From positions 1 to 62,459 of the forward strand of contig NZ_MWLQ01000032.1 in the NCBI RefSeq assembly GCF_010634855.1: a stretch of 62,459 nucleotides of DNA, given 5' to 3'. The position numbers and the translations under genes were made by a program. A model generated the notes under the pieces. The model was not told where the DNA came from. It did no database searches and saw nothing but the letters and a program-made list of their open reading frames with translations. This DNA is from Microbacterium sp. B35-30. GTDB taxonomy: Bacteria > Actinomycetota > Actinomycetes > Actinomycetales > Microbacteriaceae. Numbering within the stretch: position 1 is the stretch's first letter; the number at the start of each line of letters is the position of its first letter. Shown one piece after another: positions 17,328 through 25,896 of this stretch.

Positions 17328-17624
17328 TCAGATCCGGATGAAGTCGTACTCCTGGAACGCCTCGACCTCCGGCACCCACCGGTTCTCGACGAAGTCGACG
17401 TGCGACGGATGCGTGTTGTAGGCGTCGTAGGCGTCCTGGTCGGCGAACACCATCGTGAACTGATGGGTGAGCTCGCTCTTCGGGCTCACCTGGCGGTTCA
17501 CGGCGAACTCGGTGACGCCGGGGATGGCGGTCAGCGTGCGCCGGCCGGTTTCCACGAACTCCCGCTCCTCCTCGGACCCGGGCGCGTGGACCAGCCGGAA
17601 GACGACGGTGTGCTCGATGGACAT
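17328..17624 (-). CDS. Dabb (stress-responsive alpha/beta barrel) family protein
   Basis: 98 residues from the ATG at 17624. It begins MSIEHTVVFRLVHAPGSEEE and contains the conserved TAIPGVTEFAVNRQVSPKS and HQFTMVFADQDAYDAYNTHPSH segments of the dimeric Dabb fold. Dabb proteins include stress proteins and small enzymes acting on polyketides or sugar-like ligands; no catalytic residues can be assigned here. It is the last gene of the run of two isomerase-like genes, 55 bases after the second, so it probably serves the same pathway. Confidence 0.82.
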   Translation of the reverse strand: MSIEHTVVFRLVHAPGSEEEREFVETGRRTLTAIPGVTEFAVNRQVSPKSELTHQFTMVFADQDAYDAYNTHPSHVDFVENRWVPEVEAFQEYDFIRI

Positions 17625-17631
17625 GTACTCC

Positions 17632-17672
17632 CCTGTGTGGTGAGGACCTGTGTGGCTGAGGACCTGTGTGGC
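17632..17672. repeat. 16-base tandem repeat between the isomerase and Dabb genes
   Basis: TGAGGACCTGTGTGGC occurs twice in direct succession (17641-17656 and 17657-17672), with a partial copy CCTGTGTGG just before (17632-17640). It occupies the 55-base gap ahead of the Dabb start, including its ribosome-binding region. It looks like replication slippage and could affect Dabb translation. Confidence 0.7.
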
Positions 17673-17679
17673 TGAGAAT

Positions 17680-18687
17680 CTATTGGTTCGAGAAGGCGGC
17701 ATCGAACGAGGCGTCCGGCGCCTTCCACAGCAGCGACCGCACGAACTCGACCGCCTGCGCGGCCCCGTGCAGTCGGTCCATGCCGGCGTCCTCCCATTCG
17801 ATCGAGATGGGGCCGGTGTAGCCGATCGCATCGAGCGCGCGGAACGAATCCTCCCACGGCACATCGCCGTGCCCGGTCGAGACGAAGTCCCAGCCGCGTC
17901 GCGGGTCGCCCCAGGGCAGATGCGAGCCGAGCACGCCCGCACGGCCGTTGCGCGGCCGCATCCGCGTGTCTTTGCAGTCCACGTGATAGATGCGGTCCTG
18001 GAAGTCCCAGATGAACCCCACGGGATCGATGTTCTGCCACATCATGTGCGACGGGTCCCAGTTGAAGCCGAACGCCTCGCGGTGCCCGATCGCCTCGAGG
18101 GCGCGCACCGAGCTCCAGTAGTCGTAGGCGATCTCGCCGGGGTGCACCTCGTGCGCGAAGCGCACGCCCTCCGCGTCGAAGACGTCCAGGATCGGGTTCC
18201 AGCGGGCTGCGAAATCCTCGAAGCCGCGCTCGATCACGTCCGCCGGCACCGGCGGGAACATGGCGAGGTACGGCCAGATCGACGACCCGGTGAACCCGAC
18301 CACCACGTCGATCCCGAGTTTGCGCGCCACCCGCGCGGCGCGCTTCATGTCGTCGGCGGCTCGCTGTCGCACGCCCTCGGCATCGCCGTCGCCCCACACG
18401 TAGTCGCGCAGGATCGCCTGATGGCGGAAGTCGATCGGGGCATCGCACACCGCCTGACCTGCCAAGTGGTTCGAGATGGCAAAGGCCCTGAGACCGTACC
18501 GGTCGAGGATCTCCCGCCGCGAGGCGACGTACGCGTCATCCTCGTCGGCGCGCTTCAGATCCAGATGATCGCCGGATGCCGCGATCTCGAGCCCGTCGTA
18601 CCCCCACGACGCCGCGAGCCGCGCCACCTCCTCAAACGGCAGGTCGGCCCATTGCCCGGTGAACAGGGTGACGGGGTGCTCGGCCAT
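17680..18687 (-). CDS. Sugar phosphate isomerase/epimerase-like TIM-barrel protein
   Basis: 335 residues. Candidate metal ligands: Glu in FAHEVHPGEI, Asp and His in FNWDPSHMMWQN, His in YHVDCKD, and Glu in SIEWEDAG. The GQWADLPFEEVARLAASWGYDGLEI start is typical of the family. This subgroup often lies beside Gfo/Idh/MocA dehydrogenases, as here in the wider locus. The likely substrate is an oxidised or phosphorylated sugar or polyol. It lies 26 bases after the upstream isomerase-like gene, so the two are co-transcribed. Confidence 0.85.
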   Translation of the reverse strand: MAEHPVTLFTGQWADLPFEEVARLAASWGYDGLEIAASGDHLDLKRADEDDAYVASRREILDRYGLRAFAISNHLAGQAVCDAPIDFRHQAILRDYVWGDGDAEGVRQRAADDMKRAARVARKLGIDVVVGFTGSSIWPYLAMFPPVPADVIERGFEDFAARWNPILDVFDAEGVRFAHEVHPGEIAYDYWSSVRALEAIGHREAFGFNWDPSHMMWQNIDPVGFIWDFQDRIYHVDCKDTRMRPRNGRAGVLGSHLPWGDPRRGWDFVSTGHGDVPWEDSFRALDAIGYTGPISIEWEDAGMDRLHGAAQAVEFVRSLLWKAPDASFDAAFSNQ

Positions 18688-18713
18688 GGACTCCTCCTCG
18701 AGTCGTGCGACGG

Positions 18714-19574
18714 TCAGTGCTGCTGTGCCTGGAGCGCCGTGAGGTACCTGAGCGACCGCTCCGCCAGGTCGTCCTGACTCGACGCGAGCGGGCGCCAGAC
18801 CGACGCGGCCACGGCGATCGTGGCGTTCTCGCCCGTGAAGCTCTCCAGCCCCAGGATGCCTTCATACCCGGCTTCGTCCAGCGCCGCCAGCGTCCCCGGC
18901 CAATCGGTGTGGTCATCGCCCACCGGTCCGCGATCGCTCCCGCACACCTGCACGTGTGCGATGCGGCCGGCGGCCGACCGGATGGCAGCCTCCGGGCGCT
19001 TCTCCTCGATGTTGAGGTGGTATGTGTCGAGCGCCAGTCCGAGTCCGCTGCCGAGCAGCGGCGCCAGCGCGTCGAGCCCTTGCTCGACGGTGTTGATCAC
19101 GCTCGTCTCATAGCGGTTCAACGGCTCGACGGCGAGCGCGAGCCCAGCCGCTGCGGCCTCTTCCACCAGCGGCTCGATGTTGCGCCGCAGCTGGGCGACC
19201 ACCTCGGTGCGCTCGTCGCCGGTCATGCGCCAGGTCACGCCCGTCGGGGCATAGAAGGGACCGGCGACGACGGATGCCCCCACCCGGCGCGCTGCGGCGA
19301 GGCAGGTGCGCAGGTAGGCCTGAGTGGCTGCGACGTTTCCCGCGCGATCCACGAGCGAGCGGCCGGGTCCCATCGCGCCGATCACGACGGGCCGCAGCTG
19401 CAGCGACTCGAGCAGATCACCGGTGCGGCCGGCATCCCAGTCCCCCGCGTTCTCGAGCGGGAGCTCGATCGCCCCGAAGCCCATGCGCGCGATCTTCGGC
19501 GCGAGCTCGGCCAGGGTCTCATCGGTCAGTGGCGAGGTCCACACCCACGTGTTGACGCCGATCGTGCGGTGCAT
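18714..19574 (-). CDS. Sugar phosphate isomerase/epimerase-like TIM-barrel protein
   Basis: 286 residues from the ATG at 19574. The in-frame extension to 19655 would translate the inverted repeat region and is rejected. The fold signature is visible in ALAVEPLNRYETSVINTVEQG (Glu ligand), LALDTYHLNIEE (Asp, His), IAHVQVCGSDRG (His) and LGLESFTG (Glu). It resembles D-tagatose/D-psicose 3-epimerase-type members, so epimerisation at C3 of a ketose is plausible. It starts 123 bases after the binding-protein gene of the ABC importer. Confidence 0.82.
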   Translation of the reverse strand: MHRTIGVNTWVWTSPLTDETLAELAPKIARMGFGAIELPLENAGDWDAGRTGDLLESLQLRPVVIGAMGPGRSLVDRAGNVAATQAYLRTCLAAARRVGASVVAGPFYAPTGVTWRMTGDERTEVVAQLRRNIEPLVEEAAAAGLALAVEPLNRYETSVINTVEQGLDALAPLLGSGLGLALDTYHLNIEEKRPEAAIRSAAGRIAHVQVCGSDRGPVGDDHTDWPGTLAALDEAGYEGILGLESFTGENATIAVAASVWRPLASSQDDLAERSLRYLTALQAQQH

Positions 19575-19608
19575 ACTCTCCTCTTCGTTTATTCGGTGGG
19601 CAGCGAGA

Positions 19609-19686
19609 CCGTGTCCCACTTCCTGTCGTTCCGACGAGCCGGAAAGCGGTGTCATCGGGACATGATCGGCAGGAAGTGGGACACGG
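19609..19686. repeat. Long inverted repeat, GTGTCCC family, copy 1
   Basis: Perfect 17-base arms, CCGTGTCCCACTTCCTG (19609-19625) and its complement (19670-19686), enclose 44 bases. The loop holds CGGGACATGA (19656-19665), which recurs exactly at 43726-43735. The element fills the gap between the binding-protein gene and the next isomerase gene. It could partly terminate transcription of the ABC operon, or be a dispersed palindromic element. Confidence 0.7.
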
Positions 19687-19697
19687 AGACCCGCGGG

Positions 19698-20906
19698 TTA
19701 CGGGATCTGGCGCTCCTGCCAGACGTCGGGGTAGCCCGGCAGGTTCTCGCCGCCGAACTTGGCGTAGTGACCGTCGGGCATGCCGTCGTTCGCCTCGAGC
19801 CACTCATCGAGCTCGCCGGCCTCGATCGGCACCTGCGGGAGCACCCACTCCTTCGGGACCTCCTCGCCGGCGAAGATCTTCTGCGCCGCCAGGAGCGGCG
19901 TGCGCCACTGGAAGTTCGAGTACACCGGTGCAAGACCGGTCAGCTCCGTCTCCTTCCACTTGCGCAGGAAGCTCATCTCGTCCTCACCGGTCATGACCGG
20001 GTAGTCCACGCCGGCGTCCTCGAACGCCTCGATGGCTGCGACGGCGCCGTCACCGGCATCCATCCAGATGCCGTGCACGTCGCCCTTGGCGAGCTCGTCG
20101 CTGATGATGCTCTTGATCTCGGCGGGGTCCGCGCCGGTGAAGTAGTCCACCGCCTCGATCCCGGCCTCGTCGAACAGCTTCTCGGCCGCCGCCCAGCGGT
20201 GCTCGAGCACGTCGACGCCCGACAGGATCCTCAACGCGACGACCTTGTCACCCTCCTCGAGGTTGTCGATGAGGAACTCTGCCGTGTCGATGCCCCACGC
20301 GAAACCGCCGATGGGGTGGATGAACGTCACCGCGCAGTCGGTCTCGACACCACGGTCGAACACGACGACGGGCTTGCCCGTCTCACACGCGCGCTCGACG
20401 GCAGGGGTCATCGCCGCCGTGCTGTTCGGCGAGATGAGGAAGATGTCGCAGTTGCCCTCCGAGATGAAGTAGTCGATGTCGGCGATCTGCGTGTCATCGG
20501 AGTCCTGCGCGTCGCGGGTCTCCATCTCGCTGATGACGCCGGCCTCCTGCAGCACCTCCAGCTGCTGGTTCATCGTGATCCAGCCGGTCTGGCGCCACGG
20601 GTTCGAGATCGACGCGTTGGCGAAGCAGGCCTTCTTCGGCCCGGTGCTCGCGTACTGCGACGTGTCGACCATCTCGGCGTCGATGTGCTGCAGGTAGGGC
20701 TCGTCCTCCGGCCCTTCGGGCACGACTTCGCGCTGTGCCATCTGGGTGTCGAACAGCTCCTGGTCGAACCATTCGTTCTCTGCGGGGTCGGATGCCTCCT
20801 CCGAGGCTTCCGGGGCCACCACGTTCGGGTCGGTCGTACAGCCGGCCAGGGCGATGAGGCCGACGAGCGCCACCGATGTGGTGGCGATCTTCAGTGATCG
20901 TCGCAT
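19698..20906 (-). CDS. Ribose-type ABC sugar-binding lipoprotein
   Basis: 402 residues with signal peptide and lipobox LAGC (lipidated Cys23). An acidic linker (about 25-75) precedes a periplasmic-binding-protein-like domain, with CFANASISNPWRQTGWITMNQQLEV, CDIFLISPNSTAAMTPAVERACETGKPVVVFDRG and GIWMDAGDGAVAAIEAFEDAG. This is the RbsB/PBP-4 class, which binds monosaccharides and related polyols. It is the last gene of the transporter run, 2 bases after the permease. Confidence 0.87.
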   Translation of the reverse strand: MRRSLKIATTSVALVGLIALAGCTTDPNVVAPEASEEASDPAENEWFDQELFDTQMAQREVVPEGPEDEPYLQHIDAEMVDTSQYASTGPKKACFANASISNPWRQTGWITMNQQLEVLQEAGVISEMETRDAQDSDDTQIADIDYFISEGNCDIFLISPNSTAAMTPAVERACETGKPVVVFDRGVETDCAVTFIHPIGGFAWGIDTAEFLIDNLEEGDKVVALRILSGVDVLEHRWAAAEKLFDEAGIEAVDYFTGADPAEIKSIISDELAKGDVHGIWMDAGDGAVAAIEAFEDAGVDYPVMTGEDEMSFLRKWKETELTGLAPVYSNFQWRTPLLAAQKIFAGEEVPKEWVLPQVPIEAGELDEWLEANDGMPDGHYAKFGGENLPGYPDVWQERQIP

Positions 20907-20908
20907 TT

Positions 20909-21991
20909 CTAGTCTCCTCTGGTTTCTGCGACACCCTCAGCGGCGAGGGCAGGTGATGCGGACGTTCGAGCCGCCGCGCCATCGGGCGCATCGGGCTCCT
21001 TCCCCTGGTCGGGAGAAGCGGGTGGGGTCGCGGGGCGGCGGCGTGCGCGGAACGCGACGCCCGAGTACGCGACGGCGGCGATGATGATGACGCCTTGGAC
21101 GGCATCGCGCAGTGTCGCCGGCACCCCGGCGATGTTCAGCAGCAGGAACAGCGCCTCCAGCACGAAGGCTCCGGCGACGGCGGCGACGATCCAGCCCCGA
21201 CCCCCACCGAGCACCACCCCGCCGAGCACCACGGCGGTGATCGCGACGAACTCGTAGCCGCGCCCGACCGAGGGGTGGACGCCGGCGTAGCCGACCAGGA
21301 GGACGGCGGTGACCGTCGCCGACAGCGACGAGATCATGAACGCCTGCGTCGTCGCCCACCAGTCGCGCGCGCCGGAGTACCGCACCGTCCGGGCGTTGTC
21401 GCCGAGCGCGATGAGCACCTTGCCCAGCGGGCGCTTGGTGATCCAGATGCCCAGTGCGAGCCAGCCGGCGAGGATGAGCACCGACCACGGCAGGAAGTCG
21501 ATGACGGGGATGTCGCGGACGCCGCCGCGCCCGATCTCGCGGAAGCTGTCGGCCGGGTTGCCCGTTGCCGCGCCGCCCGTCCACCACAGCACCAGTCCGA
21601 GGAGGGCGAGCATCATGCCGAGCGTCACGATGAACGACGGCACCTTGAGCAGCGTCGTGATGATGCCGTTGATGAAGCCGATGACCAGGCCGAAGACGAT
21701 CATCAGCAGAAGCACCGGTACGGTGCGCGAGTCGTCCTGACCGACCACGTTGCCGGCGATGATCACCTGGGCCGTGATCAGCGATCCCTGCGACAGATCG
21801 AACTCCCCCGCGATGATGACGAAGTACTGGCCGATCGCGACGATGGCGATCGGGGCGACCCGCTGGACGAACCGCATCAGCTGCCCGGGCTCGGCGAAGT
21901 TGGGGTTCAGGATCATGACCGCGACGAGCAGGACCACGAGCAGCAGGAACACTGCCCCGCGCGGGCTCAACACTGTGCGCACGAACTTCAT
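20909..21991 (-). CDS. Ribose-type ABC permease (RbsC-like)
   Basis: 360 residues of the branched permease (BPD_transp_2) family. The text VAIGQYFVIIAGEFDLSQGSLI, FINGIITTLLKVPSFIVTLGMMLALLGL and VVLGGVVLGGGRGWI is characteristic. About nine or ten membrane segments are visible. The C-terminal 45 residues are hydrophilic and Pro/Ala-rich. The ATG overlaps the preceding permease stop by 4 bases. It probably forms a heterodimer with that permease. Confidence 0.9.
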   Translation of the reverse strand: MKFVRTVLSPRGAVFLLLVVLLVAVMILNPNFAEPGQLMRFVQRVAPIAIVAIGQYFVIIAGEFDLSQGSLITAQVIIAGNVVGQDDSRTVPVLLLMIVFGLVIGFINGIITTLLKVPSFIVTLGMMLALLGLVLWWTGGAATGNPADSFREIGRGGVRDIPVIDFLPWSVLILAGWLALGIWITKRPLGKVLIALGDNARTVRYSGARDWWATTQAFMISSLSATVTAVLLVGYAGVHPSVGRGYEFVAITAVVLGGVVLGGGRGWIVAAVAGAFVLEALFLLLNIAGVPATLRDAVQGVIIIAAVAYSGVAFRARRRPATPPASPDQGKEPDAPDGAAARTSASPALAAEGVAETRGD

Positions 21992-23106
21992 CGCAGCTCA
22001 CCTCCCGGCGTCGAATCGGGCGTATCGGAACCGGCTGCATCCGTGCGCGCCGCCTCGGTGGCGAGGTGCGCGGATGCCGCGGCCATGGCGGGCGCCGCGG
22101 CCTCGGCGGCGGCATCCCCTCCGGTTCTCGTGCCCCCGGGTCCGAAGCGGGTACGGCGACGCACGATGGCCCGGCGGCTGTAGACCGCGACCGCGGCGAC
22201 GATGACGATGCCGCGGACGACGTCCTTGAGGAAGGGGTTGACCTGCATGACGCTCATCACGTTGTCGACCACCGCGAAGATCGCGACGCCGCCGATCGTG
22301 CCCCAGATCGACCCGCGGCCGCCCATCAGGAGCGTGCCGCCGAGCACGACGGCGGCGATCGAGAGAAGCGCGTAGCCGCCCTGCTGGCCGACCGTCGGGC
22401 TGCCGACCCCGAGGCGGCTCGCCAGCAACAGGCCCGCGAGTCCTGCGAACACCGAACAGAGCACGTGCGCGGCGATCAGCGGCGGGCGGGTGCGCAGGCC
22501 CGAAAGGCGCGACACCTCGGGGTCGCCGCCGACGGCGAACAGGTGCGCGCCGGTGCGGGTGCGATCCAGCAGGAACCATACGAGCACCGCGAGGGCGAGC
22601 ATGATGATCGTCGAGACCGGCACGGGGCCGATCCCGCTGGCGCCGATCAACTGGAACTGCGGCGGCACCGAGCCCGCACGTCCCTCGAAGCTCGTGTTGA
22701 GGACGCCCTGGAGGATCAGCCCGACGCCGAGCGTGGCAATGAACCCGTTGACCTTGAGCACCGTGACGATCAGGCCGTTGGCCAGGCCGATGCCGGCGCA
22801 GATCAGCAGGGTGAGCGCCACCGCCCAGGGGATGTTGGCCGGGTTGCCGTTCATGGTCGTGGCGCCGATGAGGCTCGCAAGGCTCACGACGTACGTGACC
22901 GACAGGTCGAGTGAGGCGCCCAGGATGACGAGCGTCTGCCCGATCGCCACGAGGCCCAGCACGCTCATTCCGGTGAGGATGTCGCGGATGTTGCCGGGGC
23001 TGAAGAAGCTGCGCCCGACGGTCGCGACGAGGATCGCGCCCACGATGATGACGACGACGAGGATGCCGAGGACGATGACCGTCTGGTCGACCCGGACGCG
23101 CTTCAT
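21988..23106 (-). CDS. Ribose-type ABC permease (RbsC-like), second subunit
   Basis: 372 residues, same family as its neighbour: LVAIGQTLVILGASLDLSVTYVVSLASLIG, ANGLIVTVLKVNGFIATLGVGLILQGVL and AVVLGGTLLMGGRGSIWG. The C-terminal tail (about 55 residues) is Ala/Gly-rich. It overlaps the ATPase gene by 4 bases. Two different RbsC paralogues in one operon point to a heterodimeric channel. Confidence 0.9.
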   Translation of the reverse strand: MKRVRVDQTVIVLGILVVVIIVGAILVATVGRSFFSPGNIRDILTGMSVLGLVAIGQTLVILGASLDLSVTYVVSLASLIGATTMNGNPANIPWAVALTLLICAGIGLANGLIVTVLKVNGFIATLGVGLILQGVLNTSFEGRAGSVPPQFQLIGASGIGPVPVSTIIMLALAVLVWFLLDRTRTGAHLFAVGGDPEVSRLSGLRTRPPLIAAHVLCSVFAGLAGLLLASRLGVGSPTVGQQGGYALLSIAAVVLGGTLLMGGRGSIWGTIGGVAIFAVVDNVMSVMQVNPFLKDVVRGIVIVAAVAVYSRRAIVRRRTRFGPGGTRTGGDAAAEAAAPAMAAASAHLATEAARTDAAGSDTPDSTPGGELR

Positions 23107-24680
23107 CGCGCACCTCCTTCCGTCTCGATGCGCGGATCGGCGATCACGTCGTCCGGCGTCTCCTGCGATCCGGTGGCCGCGGTGAGCACCTCGTGCTCGG
23201 CTGAGCCGGCGGGAAGCTCGGCGACGAGCTCACCGTCGCGCATGACGAGGATGCGGTCGCTCATGCCGATGATCTCGGGCAGCTCGCTCGACACCATGAG
23301 CACGGCCTTGCCCTCCGCGGCGAGCGTGCGCATCAGCTCGTAGACGGCGACCTTCGCGCCGACGTCGATGCCCCGGGTCGGCTCGTCGAACAGGACGACC
23401 TGCGGGTCGGTCACGAGCCACTTCGCGAGCACGACCTTCTGCTGGTTGCCGCCTGAGAGGAAGCGCACCTCCTGGTCGAGTCCGCGGGACGACACCTCGA
23501 GAGAGCTCAGGATGCCGGGCACGGACTTGCGCGCCGCTCCGGTGCGCCGCGTGAAGACGCTGCGCACGACCAGCAGTGCGTTGTCGAGCATGGACTGCGA
23601 CAGCGCGAGGCCCTGCGCCTTGCGGTCTTCGGTGACGAGAGCGAGGCCCGCCTTGACCGCCGCACGGGCGCTCTTCAGCCGCAGCGATCGGTCGTCCAGG
23701 ATCATGCTGCCCCGCGTGAAGGTGTCGACGCCGAAGATGCCCTCGACGAGCTCGGTGCGACCCGAACCCTGCAGGCCCGCCACGCCGACGATCTCGCCGC
23801 TGCGCAGCACCAAGCTGACGCCGTCCACGTAGGCGTTGCCGCATCCGCGCAACTCCAGCCGCGGGGCTCCGACGACGGTGCCCTCGACCGCGCCGGGGAA
23901 GTAGGACTGGATGGGGCGGCCGACCATGCGTCGCACCAGCTCCGCGCTCGTGAGGTCGGCGGCGTCATCCGTCGACACCAGCGCGCCGTCCTTCAGGATC
24001 GTGATCCGGTCGCAGAGGTCGAAGATCTCTTTGAGGCGGTGCGAGACGTAGACCACGGCCACGCCGCGCGCCGTCAGTCGTCGGATGATCGCGTATAGCA
24101 GCTCGACCTCGTGGTCGCTGAGCGCCGCCGTCGGCTCGTCCATCGAGATGACGCGGGCGTCGAACGACAGCGCCTTCACGATCTCGACGATCTGCTGCTC
24201 GGCGACGGTGAGGGAGCCCACGCGCGCGGCCGGGTCGATGAACGTGACGCCGAGGTCCTCGAGCAGGGCGCCGGTGCGACGCACCATCGCCTTCTTGTCG
24301 ATGAAGCCCGCCCGGCGCGGCTCGCGACCGAGGAACACGTTCTGGGCGACGGTGCGCTCGGGCAGCAGGTTGAACTCCTGGAACACCGTCACGAGTCCGG
24401 CGTCCATCGCCTGGCGGGGGTGCGTGTAGGCGACCTCACGGCCCTCGAACTCCACCGTGCCGGCGTCGGCCTGATGCACGCCCGCGATGATCTTCATGAA
24501 GGTCGACTTGCCGGCGCCGTTCTCGCCGACGAGGCCGTGCACCTCGCCTCGACGGACATCCATGTCGATGCCGGTCAGCACGGGCACGCCGAAGAAGCTC
24601 TTCGAGATCCCGCGCGCACGCAGCACGACGTCGGTCCCTCCCTGCGGCACCGGGGTATCGGCGAGCATGGTCTCGCTCAT
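23103..24680 (-). CDS. Ribose-type ABC importer ATPase (RbsA-like, two nucleotide-binding domains)
   Basis: 525 residues from the ATG at 24680. The first domain has Walker A GENGAGKST, signature SLTVAEQQ and Walker B ISMDEPTAAL. The second has a degenerate Walker A (GLQGSGRTE), signature FLSGGNQQK and LFDEPTRGIDV. An active first site and a modified second site are the rule in carbohydrate ATPases of this class. It is coupled by 4-base overlaps to the dehydrogenase gene before and the permease after it. Confidence 0.92.
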   Translation of the reverse strand: MSETMLADTPVPQGGTDVVLRARGISKSFFGVPVLTGIDMDVRRGEVHGLVGENGAGKSTFMKIIAGVHQADAGTVEFEGREVAYTHPRQAMDAGLVTVFQEFNLLPERTVAQNVFLGREPRRAGFIDKKAMVRRTGALLEDLGVTFIDPAARVGSLTVAEQQIVEIVKALSFDARVISMDEPTAALSDHEVELLYAIIRRLTARGVAVVYVSHRLKEIFDLCDRITILKDGALVSTDDAADLTSAELVRRMVGRPIQSYFPGAVEGTVVGAPRLELRGCGNAYVDGVSLVLRSGEIVGVAGLQGSGRTELVEGIFGVDTFTRGSMILDDRSLRLKSARAAVKAGLALVTEDRKAQGLALSQSMLDNALLVVRSVFTRRTGAARKSVPGILSSLEVSSRGLDQEVRFLSGGNQQKVVLAKWLVTDPQVVLFDEPTRGIDVGAKVAVYELMRTLAAEGKAVLMVSSELPEIIGMSDRILVMRDGELVAELPAGSAEHEVLTAATGSQETPDDVIADPRIETEGGAR

Positions 24681-25783
24681 GAGGTCACCTCGATCCAAGA
24701 CTGTGAATGGGCCGCCTCGAGGACGGCGTCGGTCAGCACGGCGGCACGCAGACCGTCGGCGAAGGTGGGGAGACCGTCCGGCGCCTGGCCGGCGATCGCG
24801 CTGTACACGTCGGCGACGAAGCCGTCGAAGGCGTCCTGGTACCCCATGGGATGCCCCGCGGGCACACGCTGGAGCCGCGCAGCGTCGGGGTCGGCGGTGG
24901 CGGGGTCGCGCAGCATGAGGCGGGAGCCCTTGCGTGCGCCGATCCACAGCTCCTCCGGTCGCTCCTGATCGAAGCGGAGACTGCGACGGCTGCCGTGCAG
25001 CTCGATGACGAGCGCATTCTTGCGCCCCGGCGCCATCTGCGAGACGAGCAGGGTGCCGAGGGCACCGGATTCGGTCTCGATGAGGAGGGCGGCGATGTCC
25101 TCGTTGGCCACGCTCCGGCCGGCCCGCTCGTCGAACATCCGGCGCGTCCGCGCGGCGAGGCGCACGATGCGCTCGCCGGCGACGAACTCGACCAGGTCGC
25201 ACAGGTGCGAGCCGATGTCGGCGAACGCGCGCGACGGACCGCCGGTCGCGGCATCCGCCCGCCAGTCGTCGTCGTTCTGCCGCAGCATCCAGTCCTGCAG
25301 GTACGAGCCGTCGAGCGTCAGCAGCGTGCCGATCCGCCCCGAGGCGACGCGCGCGCGAGCCTCACGCACCATCGGGTGGTAGCGGTACACGAACGGCACC
25401 GCCGCCACGACTCCGGCATCCTCCGCGGCGCGTGCGAGCGCCCGTGCGTCGGCGACGGTGGTCGCGAGGGGCTTCTCGCACACGACGTGCTTTCCCGCCG
25501 CGAGTGCTGCTGCCGCCAGGGGCGCGTGCGTGGCGTTGGGCGTGCAGATGTGCACGACGTCGACATCGGATGCTGCGAAGACCCCGGCCGCGTCGTCTTC
25601 GACCCGCGCGACGCCGAGCTCTCGGGCCACCGCCTCGGCGCGGCCCCGGCTCGAGGACGCGACGACTGTGAGCTGCGCACCCGCCCGCCGCGCGGCGGCG
25701 GCGTGAACGCGCCCCATGAATCCGCCGCCCACGAGCCCCGTGCGCACTGTGTCGACACCGATGTCGATGACTTCCGTAGTCAT
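24677..25783 (-). CDS. Gfo/Idh/MocA family NAD(P)-dependent oxidoreductase
   Basis: 368 residues. The N-terminal Rossmann domain has GLVGGGFMGRVHAAAARRAG and the family motif CEKPLATT (Glu-Lys-Pro). The C-terminal domain holds LLTLDGSYLQDWML and FADIGSHLCDLVEF, with the active-site His in the GSHLCD motif. Members oxidise a sugar, inositol or glycoside hydroxyl to a ketone. It is first in the transporter operon and divergent from the ROK regulator, so import and the first oxidation are made together. The substrate is not determined. Confidence 0.9.
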   Translation of the reverse strand: MTTEVIDIGVDTVRTGLVGGGFMGRVHAAAARRAGAQLTVVASSSRGRAEAVARELGVARVEDDAAGVFAASDVDVVHICTPNATHAPLAAAALAAGKHVVCEKPLATTVADARALARAAEDAGVVAAVPFVYRYHPMVREARARVASGRIGTLLTLDGSYLQDWMLRQNDDDWRADAATGGPSRAFADIGSHLCDLVEFVAGERIVRLAARTRRMFDERAGRSVANEDIAALLIETESGALGTLLVSQMAPGRKNALVIELHGSRRSLRFDQERPEELWIGARKGSRLMLRDPATADPDAARLQRVPAGHPMGYQDAFDGFVADVYSAIAGQAPDGLPTFADGLRAAVLTDAVLEAAHSQSWIEVTS

Positions 25784-25809
25784 GCGGCGATCATGTCACG
25801 GGGACGTCG

Positions 25810-25835
25810 ACTTTTGCTAGCACTTCGACAAAAGT
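25810..25835. promoter_or_regulatory. Operator dyad between the dehydrogenase operon and the ROK regulator
   Basis: ACTTTTG (25810-25816) and CAAAAGT (25829-25835) form a perfect 7-base inverted repeat with a 12-base spacer. It lies 27 bases upstream of the dehydrogenase start and is AT-rich against the local background, as ROK/NagC-type operators often are. A second, weaker dyad, GTGATGTTAAGTCAC, lies at about 25846-25860. Confidence 0.65.
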
Positions 25836-25896
25836 GATCAGGTCGTGATGTTAAGTCACTGGCGCTCGCACCAGAAGCGTGTGCTTTACTGTCGCC

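Noticed and set aside
19575..19655. Upstream start for the isomerase-like gene ending at 18714
   Set aside because: The extension would translate part of the GTGTCCC inverted repeat and lacks family similarity.
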